From: BPGX01 sp037447455
GTDB taxonomy: Bacteria; Bacteroidota; Bacteroidia; B-17B0; Aurantibacillaceae
NCBI GenBank assembly: GCA_037447455.1
Contig: JBBIGQ010000002.1
Span: forward strand, 62,001 to 126,000
Length of the DNA: 64,000 nucleotides
Reading direction: 5' to 3'
Below are positions 45,090 through 53,493 of the stretch, in pieces (within the stretch, counting starts at the first letter, position 1; every line of letters starts with the position of its first letter). The notes below the pieces were generated by a model that did no database searches, was not told the origin of the DNA, and saw only the letters and a program-made list of their open reading frames with translations. Made by a program: the position numbers and the translations under genes.

Positions 45090-46823
45090 TTATTTATATA
45101 TCCTTTTTCTTTTTTGCCTTTCTTCTCCTGAATGTTTATAAAATCCGTTATTCTTATTAGAAAGTTTATCGTTGGAGTAATCTGATTTTCTGGAAATGTT
45201 TTTTTCTCTATTGGATTTTTCAATACTAATAGACCTATTATTAAATGATTTTCCTACTAATGATGAAAGTTTATCAACATCTGCTGATGAAATTTCAAAA
45301 AATGAAAACGTCTTTTTAACATCGGTATTTTTAATATTTGTAACGGAGATACCTGTTTCATCTGAGATAAAATCTTTAAGAGAACGCCAGTTAAAACCGT
45401 CTACTTCACCTAAGTTGATGAAATAACGTTGTGTTTGACGATGTGAAGAAACATCCAGATCTTTGAGATTATTGATATCCGGAGCGTTTTGATAATAAGT
45501 ATGAAAGCGGTTAAACTCTTCCCATACTAATTTTTTAATTAATTCTTCTTTGCTTAAATTCTTTAAACTTTCAAAAACAGCGGGTAAATAATTTTGAATA
45601 GCAAGTTCATTAACAGTAGTATTCTTAATTGTTTCCACAAGATGTAACAATTGTTTTTCACAAACCTGAATGCTAGTAGGAATGAGGGCACGATGGAATT
45701 TTGTTTTAGCAAAACGTTCTAAGTCCTTTATTTTTTTGGATTCTGAAGGCGTTACAATAGCAATAGAAATGCCGGATTTTCCGGCTCTGGCTGTTCTGCC
45801 ACTGCGATGTGTATATACTTCCAAATCATCTGGTAAATCATAATTAATAACGTGGGTGATATTGTCTATGTCTATCCCACGAGCCGCCACATCTGTTGCC
45901 ACCAAAAGTTGTATTTGATGGTTTCTAAAACGTTTCATTACAAAATCTCGTTGTGCCTGTGATAAATCACCATGCAGGGCATCAGCACTATATCCATCTT
46001 TGATGAGTTGGTCGGCAATTTTTTGTGTATCGGCTTTTGTACGGCAAAAAATTATTCCAAAAATATCCGGATAATAATCTATGATTCTTTTTAATGCTAA
46101 ATATCTGTGTTTGTTGGAACTAATAATATAGTAAATATGTTCTATATTAGATGCGGCTGCATTTTTATTTCCCACACTGATTTCAATTGGCTGATGCATA
46201 TAATTTTTGGCAATTCTTGCAACTTCTGGTGGCATGGTGGCACTAAACAACCAAGTTTGTTTGTTATCAAACGTTTGGTCAATGATGTAATCAATATCGT
46301 CTTTAAATCCCATGTTTAGCATTTCATCGGCTTCATCAAGCACTAAAATTTTAATATCAGATAAATCTATTGATTTTCTGTCAATAAGGTCTACCAATCT
46401 ACCGGGAGTAGCGGCAATAATTTGACCTCCTTTTCTTAAAGCATTGATTTGAGTTTCAATGTTGGCACCGCCATATACGGCGACCGTTTGAATTTCTGGC
46501 TTATATTTGGACAAATTTTTAATATCATTGGCTATTTGAACGGATAATTCTCTGGTGGGTGCAATGATTAATGCCTGTGGATGTTTTTTGGAAGCATCTA
46601 TTTTATGCAGCATTGGTATTGAAAAAGCGGCAGTTTTACCAGTTCCGGTTTGCGCGAGTGCAATGATATCGAGGTTTTTTTCCAATAACAAAGGAATGGT
46701 TTGTTGTTGAATAGGAGTTGGGGCTTGATATCCCAAATCTTCAATGGCTTTTTGAATCCATTCTGATAATGGATAATCTTTGAACGTAATTGTTCCTTGT
46801 GTTTGTGTTTCTGTGTTGGACAT
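45090..46823 (-). CDS. DEAD-box RNA helicase with DbpA-type RNA-binding domain
   Basis: RNA helicase of 577 residues. Motifs in order: Q motif (APTPIQQQTIPLL), I AQTGTGKTAAF, Ia PTRELSVQ, II DEAD in VLDEADEMLNMGF, III SATMP, V ATDVAARGIDID and VI HRSGRTARAGK. After an insert (about 370-470) there is a DbpA-like RNA-binding domain (about 470-545: YFINLGEVDGFNWRSLKDFI, VTNIKNTDVKKTFSFFEI), then a Lys/Arg-rich tail. It likely remodels ribosomal or cold-shock RNA. A promoter core with -33 element precedes it at 46861-46894. Confidence 0.95.
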   Translation of the reverse strand: MSNTETQTQGTITFKDYPLSEWIQKAIEDLGYQAPTPIQQQTIPLLLEKNLDIIALAQTGTGKTAAFSIPMLHKIDASKKHPQALIIAPTRELSVQIANDIKNLSKYKPEIQTVAVYGGANIETQINALRKGGQIIAATPGRLVDLIDRKSIDLSDIKILVLDEADEMLNMGFKDDIDYIIDQTFDNKQTWLFSATMPPEVARIAKNYMHQPIEISVGNKNAAASNIEHIYYIISSNKHRYLALKRIIDYYPDIFGIIFCRTKADTQKIADQLIKDGYSADALHGDLSQAQRDFVMKRFRNHQIQLLVATDVAARGIDIDNITHVINYDLPDDLEVYTHRSGRTARAGKSGISIAIVTPSESKKIKDLERFAKTKFHRALIPTSIQVCEKQLLHLVETIKNTTVNELAIQNYLPAVFESLKNLSKEELIKKLVWEEFNRFHTYYQNAPDINNLKDLDVSSHRQTQRYFINLGEVDGFNWRSLKDFISDETGISVTNIKNTDVKKTFSFFEISSADVDKLSSLVGKSFNNRSISIEKSNREKNISRKSDYSNDKLSNKNNGFYKHSGEERQKRKRIYK

Positions 46824-46860
46824 AATTTGTTTTTTTTCAGCACTGATAAACCTAACTCTG

Positions 46861-46894
46861 CAAACTTAAATTTAAGCGGCTATAAAAAGTCAAA
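46861..46894 (-). promoter_or_regulatory. Promoter of the DEAD-box helicase gene (-33 TTTG, -7 TAAGTTTG)
   Basis: Minus strand: TTTG at 46891-46894, 22 bases, then TAAGTTTG at 46861-46868, matching TTTG-N17-23-TAnnTTTG. It ends 37 bases before the ATG. Short inverted arms CGGCTA (46877-46882) and TAGCCG (46914-46919) flank the -33 element. Confidence 0.6.
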
Positions 46895-46974
46895 ATACAG
46901 AATTAAATTTACGTAGCCGTTTTTATTTCTTGTGGCAAAGGTAGGTAGAAGTTTTTGATTAAACTAATAAAAAC

Positions 46975-47005
46975 AAAAAACCCCTTGAAAATTCAAGGGG
47001 TTTTT
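46975..47005 (-). terminator. Strong hairpin terminator after the outer-membrane protein gene
   Basis: Stem of ccccttgaa (46981-46989) with its complement at 46992-47000, flanked by A6 on one side and T5 on the other, so it can end transcription in both directions. It lies 22 bases after the outer-membrane barrel gene, on the minus strand, before the helicase promoter. Confidence 0.88.
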
Positions 47006-47027
47006 AAGATTATTAACAGAAATTAGA

Positions 47028-47894
47028 TTAGAAGTATAAGTTTAATCTTAAAGTAGCAGCAGGTCCGAATACGCTGTTGTTGTTGTCAGTATCTAAAGCA
47101 AATGAACTTGATTTTCCTGTTTTAGATGTTTGAGTTTTAACTGCATTATCTACAAGATCCCAGTATTCAGTGGTAACTTGTCCTTCACCAGTGGATTTGA
47201 ACGAGATTCCCCATCCAAATTCACCACCAATGGACATTTTTGGCAATACAAAGTATTCTGCACCAATGAATCCTCTTAAGCCAAAAGCAAATGTGGAACC
47301 ATATTTAACTTCTGTATTTCTGCTGGACATAGCAACGCCGTTCATTGTTGTCCAATCGGTAGAAGTTGGCATAGTATTACCATTAGTAAAAGCATTACCA
47401 TAGGTATATTTTTCTTTAGAACCACCAATGAATATACCTAATTCACCACCATAATAACCTTGTAAACGAGTTTTTCCTTTTCTCATTTCAATACCACCAC
47501 TTAATCCAATTCCGTTGTATGATACTGTTCTCGTATCTTGAACGAATTTAGGATCAGGGGTTGTATTTGTATCATCGTTTACATAATTGGCAGCTTTTTG
47601 AGAACCGAAGCCCAATCTAATGGCTGCTCTGTAAGCAGTTGTAGCATCTTTGAAGTATTTACCAACAATAGTATTGTTTGTTGTTAGGTAATTCCAACTT
47701 GGAGCAGCGTTAGCACCAGTTTTACCAAAGAAGTTACCAGCATAGTTTAAGAAAGGTGTAGCGTCAATGCCAATACCCCAGTCGCCTTCTTCAGGAAGGA
47801 TGGGTTCACCTTTTTTGGATGTAAGATCTTGAGCGTTGGCAGTAAATAGACCGAATGCTAATGCCATTGCAACAGTTGTGATTTGTTTTCTCAT
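47028..47894 (-). CDS. Outer-membrane beta-barrel protein
   Basis: Protein of 288 residues with a clear signal peptide (about 1-21, cleaved after ANAQ) and alternating strands with aromatic ends, finishing in LRLNLYF, the C-terminal Phe pattern of outer-membrane barrels. Strand pairs such as TAYRAAIRLGFGSQKA, LQGYYGGELGIFIGGSKEKY and FALGLRGFIGAEYFVLPKMSIGGEFGWG are typical. Loops are Asn/Thr-rich. A strong promoter and terminator surround it, so it is probably a highly expressed single gene. The function (structural or porin-like) is unknown. Confidence 0.85.
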   Translation of the reverse strand: MRKQITTVAMALAFGLFTANAQDLTSKKGEPILPEEGDWGIGIDATPFLNYAGNFFGKTGANAAPSWNYLTTNNTIVGKYFKDATTAYRAAIRLGFGSQKAANYVNDDTNTTPDPKFVQDTRTVSYNGIGLSGGIEMRKGKTRLQGYYGGELGIFIGGSKEKYTYGNAFTNGNTMPTSTDWTTMNGVAMSSRNTEVKYGSTFAFGLRGFIGAEYFVLPKMSIGGEFGWGISFKSTGEGQVTTEYWDLVDNAVKTQTSKTGKSSSFALDTDNNNSVFGPAATLRLNLYF

Positions 47895-47920
47895 AATTTT
47901 AGTTTTTAAAGTTTGTGCTA

Positions 47921-47953
47921 TAAAGGTATGGAATTAAATTTCATCTTTCCAAA
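47921..47953 (-). promoter_or_regulatory. Promoter of the outer-membrane barrel gene
   Basis: Minus strand: TTTG at 47950-47953, 21 bases, TACCTTTA at 47921-47928 (7 of 8 of TAnnTTTG). It ends 26 bases before the ATG. The remaining 230 bases up to the next gene at 48184 show no further feature. Confidence 0.5.
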
Positions 47954-48183
47954 TCTTTCGAGTATTTTTAATAACAACCATATGTTAATAAAATAAAATG
48001 ATTTTTTGAAAAATGCTTTATTTCTATGAATATTATTTTTTATTGTCTCTCTCACTCTTTTTAATAGAAAAAGAACATTTTCCTTAAATACCCCCGTTCA
48101 CATTTACCAATAATTCGTGTAATTCAGTTTCATTAGTTTCAACTTATTGTAGGAATAATCTGTAGTAAAAACTTAAAATAAAT

Positions 48184-49275
48184 TTAAACAAATTTATCTC
48201 CTTTCCGCACTCTTATTTCATTGACGATATTCTTGATTTCTTGTTCTTTGTCCATTTTACATATCAATAACATGTTATTGGATTCCACTACTACAAAATT
48301 TTCTACTCCTACTAATACAACCAGTTTATCATTCGGCACATTTACCAAACAATCCGAAGAATTGTAAACCATTACATTTTTGCCAGTAAGTGCATTTTTA
48401 TTATCATCTTTTTTAAGATGTGTAAACAAAGATTTCCATGTGCCGATATCACTCCATCCTAATGCCGATGCCCGCACATAAACATTATCTGCTTTCTCTA
48501 AAATAGCATAATCAATAGAAATATTTTTACAAACACTATATGCTTTTTCAATAAAATTGTGCTCCTCGTTTGTATAATAAATATCTTTTCCTTCATCAAA
48601 AATATGCGCTAATTCTTTGTCGTGTTTTTCAAATGCATGTATTATACTTTTTATGCTCCAAATAAACATGCCAGTATTCCACAAAAACTCACCACTTTTA
48701 AGGAAGTACCGGGCCATTTCTAGATCTGGTTTTTCAATAAAAGTTTTGACTTTGTATAGTTTTGAAATTTTCGGATCTTCGGAATGGTGTATGTATTGTA
48801 TGTAGCCGTATCCGGTGTTGGGTCTGGTGGGCTTTATGCCAATGGTAATCAGGCAATCTTCTTTCATTGCTTTTTGAAAACACGAGCGAACAACAGTTAT
48901 AAATGCTTTTTCTTTTTGAATAAGATGATCGCTGGATAACACTAACATGACCGCATTCGTATCTTTTTCTCTTAACTTGTATGCCGCATAAGCCACGCAA
49001 GGGGCTGTATTTTTTCTATAGGGTTCTAACCAGATGTTTTCTGCTGGAATATCGGGGAGTTGTTGTTTTACAAGGTGTTCGTAATCTTTGTTGGTAATAA
49101 CAATAATATTGTTTTTATCACAAATTAACTGTGCTCTTTTAAACGTATCTTGCAGAAGAGTGGTACCTGTGTTTAAAACATCTAAAAACTGTTTGGGTTT
49201 GTGTGCTGTACTTAATGGCCAAAACCTTGTTCCAGCCCCGCCTGCCATGATAATTACGTAACAATTCTGTGTCAT
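48184..49275 (-). CDS. manC: Mannose-1-phosphate guanylyltransferase
   Basis: Nucleotidyltransferase of 363 residues making GDP-mannose from mannose 1-phosphate and GTP for surface glycans. The pyrophosphorylase signature is MAGGAGTRFWPLSTAHKPKQFL at the start (Arg and Lys of the active site); later VLSSDHLIQ, GYGYIQY, FIEKPDLEMARYFL and EFLWNTGMFIW follow the family. It lacks the C-terminal mannose-6-phosphate isomerase domain of long ManC proteins, so it is the short, single-function type. The ferredoxin gene ends 52 bases upstream. Confidence 0.93.
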   Translation of the reverse strand: MTQNCYVIIMAGGAGTRFWPLSTAHKPKQFLDVLNTGTTLLQDTFKRAQLICDKNNIIVITNKDYEHLVKQQLPDIPAENIWLEPYRKNTAPCVAYAAYKLREKDTNAVMLVLSSDHLIQKEKAFITVVRSCFQKAMKEDCLITIGIKPTRPNTGYGYIQYIHHSEDPKISKLYKVKTFIEKPDLEMARYFLKSGEFLWNTGMFIWSIKSIIHAFEKHDKELAHIFDEGKDIYYTNEEHNFIEKAYSVCKNISIDYAILEKADNVYVRASALGWSDIGTWKSLFTHLKKDDNKNALTGKNVMVYNSSDCLVNVPNDKLVVLVGVENFVVVESNNMLLICKMDKEQEIKNIVNEIRVRKGDKFV

Positions 49276-49327
49276 AAAGCGGAAATTGTAAAGGCAAATG
49301 TAGTTAAAATATACTTATACTAACACA

Positions 49328-49669
49328 CTAGGCACGTTCTTCGTTCTCTAATTCCACACGTATTTTTACTATAAGGTCCGGCGTATTTTCATTGAGCTTA
49401 ATCTGACAAGCCAAACGCGAGGTAGGAAAAATCTCAGGTAAGGTATCTAACATGTTCCATTCATCCGGAGAAGGGTCCGGAAGTTGTTCATAATTTTCCA
49501 AAACTTCTACGTGGCAGGTAGCACATAATGCTATTCCGCCACAAGTTGCTAAAATGGGATAGCCATTGGCTTTTAAGAATTCCATTAAGTTTAATCCCAA
49601 ATCTGCAGGCGCTATTAGGACCTTTTTATTGTTGTTTTTATCAATGACAGTGATGTGAATATCTTTCAT
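49328..49669 (-). CDS. [2Fe-2S] ferredoxin
   Basis: Small electron carrier of 113 residues with the plant/adrenodoxin-type cluster site: Cys43, Cys49, Cys52 (pattern C-x5-C-x2-C) and Cys88 in RLACQI. The segment LPDPSPDEWNMLDTLPE resembles Isc-type and adrenodoxin-like ferredoxins used in iron-sulfur assembly or with hydroxylases. The gene starts 5 bases after ppiD and both are probably on one transcript, a combination without an obvious functional link. Confidence 0.92.
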   Translation of the reverse strand: MKDIHITVIDKNNNKKVLIAPADLGLNLMEFLKANGYPILATCGGIALCATCHVEVLENYEQLPDPSPDEWNMLDTLPEIFPTSRLACQIKLNENTPDLIVKIRVELENEERA

Positions 49670-49674
49670 AACAA

Positions 49675-51822
49675 CTAAAAATCAAATCTACCTTTATGAT
49701 CTTCAATGTTGGCTTTTTCTTTCAAAGCATTATATACTTCATATTCCGCACGACTGGAAAGCATTTGAGAATTTTGTTGTTGTAGTATATTGAAATCTGT
49801 AGCGTTTTCAATTTTTTCACCTGTTTTTATTACCACAAATACACCATTCTCCCCTTTTTTAGGATTAGACAACTTATTCAAAGGCAGCGCATACGCCGTT
49901 CCTGTTAAAGCGTCTTCTCTGCCAATCCCAAAGACATTAAAAGAATTGAATACTAAATTATCTTGCTTTTGAGTGGAAATTTTTAAATTATTAGCAAGCG
50001 TTGTAATATCTGTTGTTTTTTGTGCCTGAAATTCTTGTATAAGCAGCTCTGCTTTTTTGTCTCTTATGACACGAGTAATAATATCTTCTTTCACTTCTTC
50101 TAAAGGTAAAATGCCCTTGTCCTTAATGTGCGTGAGTTTGGCAATAATAAACTTGTTTTTAAATTCAAAAACAGGGGAAACATCGCCTTTATTAGCTTTA
50201 TACACCCAGCGGGAAAACTCTTTGGCGTTTTCTAATCCGGGCAAATAATTATCCCCTTCGTGAATGTTTTCTAAAATTCTTTTGGATAATTTTAGTTTTT
50301 CAACAGCTTTATCAAAGGCCTCCGCAGTATTGTAATTACCTGCAAACGAAGCGGCTTCAGAATAATACTTATTAGTGGTTTCTGTGCTGGGGGCAATTTC
50401 CCTGTAAATTTGTCCTACTCTGTAACTTAAATGTTTATTTTTTGACACATCCAACACTTCAATAATATGATAACCAAATTGCGTTTCCACTACAGAAATA
50501 TCTCCTTTCTTACCCAATAATCCCGCATTTTTAAAGGGTTCTACAAAACCGGTTGTTTCATTAAACCAGCCATAATCTCCTCCTTTATCAATTGAACCCG
50601 GATCATCAGAAACAGTTTTTACTAAAGTATCAAAACTTATTTTTTTCTCTTTAATGAGCGTCAGTAAACTATCGGCTATTGCTTTTGCTCTTTCTTTAGT
50701 GCGTTGTGTATTGGTGCGTACATTATTTAATCCGATTAAAATATGTCTCACTCTTGCAGAATCTGCCACTTCTTGTTTTGCCAAAAGCTTGTATATTTTA
50801 AAGTAATTACCTTCTGTCAATAGTCCTGTTACATATCCTACAGGTGCTTCAAAAAAATTGGAATCAGGGAGGATAAGAGATGTTCTTGTATAATTATTGA
50901 TGATTAACTCACCATTCTCGTTATTATCCTGAATAAAAGATGTATCTTCTTTTGGCTCTATTTCTTTAAATTTTGAGGCAATGTTTTGCATCTCCGTTTC
51001 AATACTTTTTACATCTTCATTGGTAGGCATTACATCAAAACTTACATATTCCACTACACGCGTTGTCATCGGATTGTAAAATTCATATTTATGGTCTTTA
51101 TAATATTTTTCAATGTCGCTTTCAGTATATTTTACATCGGCGTCCTTAATCGTTTCATATTTTTTCATGGCATAAGTGATGCTCATTTTTTTATTAGTTT
51201 CATTGTGGATAATTTCTGCCCAGAATTTAGGTGTGTAAAGTGATTTTTTAATGAGTGCAGAATATTTTTCTGCTTTTCTGTAATCTGAAATAGCTTTTTC
51301 CATACTCTTCCAGAAACGTTCCTGATCTGGATTCATTTGATTAACCCACATTTGTAATTTTCTTGTATCTAATGAGCCATCAGGATTAGCAAAGCCCTCG
51401 TAAATTTTACCCGTTTTCTGGTCAGTGAGTTGTTGTAAAATCATCTGGTGAGGCTCCACCAACATAATATAGAATAACTCTTCTTCACCAATTTGAATAC
51501 CCGTTTTTTGATATTGAGGAAAAATAACTTTTTCATTAATGAGTTGTGTCCATACATTCTCAATAATGCTTTTTTTCGTGTTTTCATCCACATTGGCATT
51601 GGGATTCATCTGAAGAATGTTATTGATTTGCTGATTAACCAAATTTTGAAAATCAATGTAGTCAATTTTTTCTCCGTTGATTTTACCTACCACTCTATCT
51701 TCGGAGGTAAAAATGCTACTACCAGACCCCAAAAGGGCTTCCAAAATGAAAATCAAAAGTGCCAATCCTGTAAGTCCCACTAATAATCCTGTTCTTTTTC
51801 TGATACTTTCTAATACACTCAT
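49675..51822 (-). CDS. ppiD: PpiD-like periplasmic chaperone/peptidyl-prolyl isomerase
   Basis: Membrane-anchored folding factor of 715 residues. It starts MSVLESIRKRTGLLVGLTGL with one membrane helix (about 11-30), followed by a SurA-type N-domain (VVGKINGEKIDYIDFQNLVN), then a parvulin domain around residues 350-450 (ADSARVRHILIGL, DPGSIDKGGDYGWFNETTGFV, KKGDISVVETQFGYHIIEV). The C-terminal half continues with a second, weaker chaperone part. It should act on proteins leaving the Sec channel. Divergent from clpP. Confidence 0.92.
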   Translation of the reverse strand: MSVLESIRKRTGLLVGLTGLALLIFILEALLGSGSSIFTSEDRVVGKINGEKIDYIDFQNLVNQQINNILQMNPNANVDENTKKSIIENVWTQLINEKVIFPQYQKTGIQIGEEELFYIMLVEPHQMILQQLTDQKTGKIYEGFANPDGSLDTRKLQMWVNQMNPDQERFWKSMEKAISDYRKAEKYSALIKKSLYTPKFWAEIIHNETNKKMSITYAMKKYETIKDADVKYTESDIEKYYKDHKYEFYNPMTTRVVEYVSFDVMPTNEDVKSIETEMQNIASKFKEIEPKEDTSFIQDNNENGELIINNYTRTSLILPDSNFFEAPVGYVTGLLTEGNYFKIYKLLAKQEVADSARVRHILIGLNNVRTNTQRTKERAKAIADSLLTLIKEKKISFDTLVKTVSDDPGSIDKGGDYGWFNETTGFVEPFKNAGLLGKKGDISVVETQFGYHIIEVLDVSKNKHLSYRVGQIYREIAPSTETTNKYYSEAASFAGNYNTAEAFDKAVEKLKLSKRILENIHEGDNYLPGLENAKEFSRWVYKANKGDVSPVFEFKNKFIIAKLTHIKDKGILPLEEVKEDIITRVIRDKKAELLIQEFQAQKTTDITTLANNLKISTQKQDNLVFNSFNVFGIGREDALTGTAYALPLNKLSNPKKGENGVFVVIKTGEKIENATDFNILQQQNSQMLSSRAEYEVYNALKEKANIEDHKGRFDF

Positions 51823-51907
51823 AAAAAAATATTTAAGGCGGCGAATATAATTAAAAAATAAAACAGAAATTGAATAAAAAATACAAAGCAGATAGAATAA
51901 AATTCCC

Positions 51908-51915
51908 TATGTTTG
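51908..51915 (+). promoter_or_regulatory. TAnnTTTG promoter core for clpP
   Basis: TATGTTTG ends 13 bases before the clpP ATG at 51929; upstream sequence is very AT-rich without a clear -33 TTG. Confidence 0.45.
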
Positions 51916-51928
51916 CCACAAAAAAGAT

Positions 51929-52606
51929 ATGTTCAAAAAAGATGAGTTCTTTAAATACGCCACTAAACATAAGGGTATTAGCAGTTTAACCTTACATCGT
52001 TATCAATCCAGATTCTATTCTTCAATGACACCCTATATCATTGAAGAACGTCAGTTGAATGTAGCGCAAATGGATGTGTTTTCAAGATTGATGATGGATA
52101 GGATTATCTTTTTAGGCACAGGGATTGATGATCAAGTGGCCAATATTGTAGAGGCGCAACTATTATTTTTGGAATCGGTAGATGCTAAAAAAGACATTAC
52201 TATTTACATTAATAGTCCGGGAGGGTCTGTTTATGCAGGACTTGGCATTTATGATACTATGCAGTTTGTAAAGCCGGACATTTCTACAGTATGTACAGGT
52301 ATTGCAGCAAGTATGGGTGCTGTTCTTCAATGTGCTGGTACAAAAGGGAAACGGGCTGCGTTAAAACACGCTCGGATTATGATTCATCAACCATTAGGAG
52401 GCGCAGAAGGACAGGCATCGGATATTGAAATCACGGCCAGAGAAATACAAAAATTGAAAAAAGAACTGTACGAAATCATTGCTTTTCACTCCGGGCAACC
52501 CTACGAAAAAATCTGGCAGGATGCAGACAGAGATTATTGGATGACAGCAGAAGAATCAAAAAATTATGGAATGATTGATGAAGTATTAGTAGGTAATAAG
52601 CAATAA
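51929..52606 (+). CDS. clpP: ATP-dependent Clp protease proteolytic subunit
   Basis: Serine protease of 225 residues that forms the double heptamer chamber served by ClpX or ClpA/C. The catalytic triad is Ser128 (GIAASMGAVL), His153 (ARIMIHQPLGG) and Asp202 (ADRDYWM). The N-terminal extension before the axial loop is about 17 residues longer than in E. coli ClpP and may be removed on assembly. clpX and tig are not next to it, which is unusual compared with many bacteria; a SurA-like lipoprotein gene follows by 23 bases. Confidence 0.96.
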   Translation: MFKKDEFFKYATKHKGISSLTLHRYQSRFYSSMTPYIIEERQLNVAQMDVFSRLMMDRIIFLGTGIDDQVANIVEAQLLFLESVDAKKDITIYINSPGGSVYAGLGIYDTMQFVKPDISTVCTGIAASMGAVLQCAGTKGKRAALKHARIMIHQPLGGAEGQASDIEITAREIQKLKKELYEIIAFHSGQPYEKIWQDADRDYWMTAEESKNYGMIDEVLVGNKQ

Positions 52607-52629
52607 CCAATAAACATGTGCAGTTTACG

Positions 52630-53460
52630 ATGAAAGTTTTTATATGGCTCTACTTTCTGGAAATGTTCATTTTATTTTCATGTAATAATGTCGGTTGGCA
52701 TACCCCTCAAAGCAAAAAAGAATGCATTGCTGTTTTTAAGAATGAGTGTTTGACAAGCACTGAATTTCAATCTATTGCCATGTCTTTTAATAAAAAAGAC
52801 AGCAGCCGATTAGCAAAGTTATATATTGATCAATGGAAAGCCAATCAGTATTTATACCTGGAAGCATTGAACAGTATCATCGTTGACGAAGACAAATTGA
52901 ATAGCTATCTGAAAACCATGAAACAACAATACTATATTTCCGAATATATTAAAAAATATATTGAAGACAATTTAGATACTTCTGTTTCAAATAAAGAAAT
53001 AATTGATTTCTATCAAACACACAAAGACCTATTTAAGTTATCCAATAATATCATTCAGTTGTTTTATGTAAAACTCAATGACAATGAAAAGGATGTTTCA
53101 GAATTTAAAAAAGCATTGTTATTAGCCAATAAAAACACACAAAAAATAAAAAGTATTCTTGTTGAAAAGGCCAGTAGTTATTTTACAGAAGACAGTTTGT
53201 GGTTAAAATGGGACGATGTTACCAAAGAAATCGGTTTTTTGAAAAACTACGATATTCAAAAAATACCAAAAGGAAAAGTAATAGAATGGCGAGATGGTAC
53301 TTATTATTATTATATTAAAATCAAGGATTATAAAATAAAAAATGAGTATTCACCGATAATATATGAAAAAGAAAAAATCAAAAAGATTATTATGGATGAT
53401 AGGAAAAATAAACTTATTCAAACACTCTACCAGCAATCCGTTTCTATGCAGTCCCGTTAA
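52630..53460 (+). CDS. SurA-like periplasmic chaperone lipoprotein
   Basis: Lipoprotein of 276 residues from the ATG at 52630 (a GTG at 52618 would add four residues). The signal ends FILFSCNN. The mature protein is helical with a SurA/PpiC-type N-domain (LYIDQWKANQYLYLEALNSI, VSNKEIIDFYQTHKDLFKL) and a C-terminal part in which the parvulin fold is reduced or replaced (VIEWRDGTYYYYIKIKDYK). Such small SurA-like proteins assist outer-membrane proteins in Bacteroidota. It follows clpP by 23 bases. Confidence 0.75.
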   Translation: MKVFIWLYFLEMFILFSCNNVGWHTPQSKKECIAVFKNECLTSTEFQSIAMSFNKKDSSRLAKLYIDQWKANQYLYLEALNSIIVDEDKLNSYLKTMKQQYYISEYIKKYIEDNLDTSVSNKEIIDFYQTHKDLFKLSNNIIQLFYVKLNDNEKDVSEFKKALLLANKNTQKIKSILVEKASSYFTEDSLWLKWDDVTKEIGFLKNYDIQKIPKGKVIEWRDGTYYYYIKIKDYKIKNEYSPIIYEKEKIKKIIMDDRKNKLIQTLYQQSVSMQSR

Positions 53461-53477
53461 TTCAGAAAAAATTTTTA

Positions 53478-53485
53478 TATCTTTG
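53478..53485 (+). promoter_or_regulatory. TAnnTTTG promoter core for the T9SS subtilisin
   Basis: TATCTTTG ends 8 bases before the ATG at 53494 and lies just after the stop of the preceding lipoprotein gene, so the protease has its own promoter and an almost leaderless mRNA. Confidence 0.55.
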
Positions 53486-53493
53486 TTACCCTT

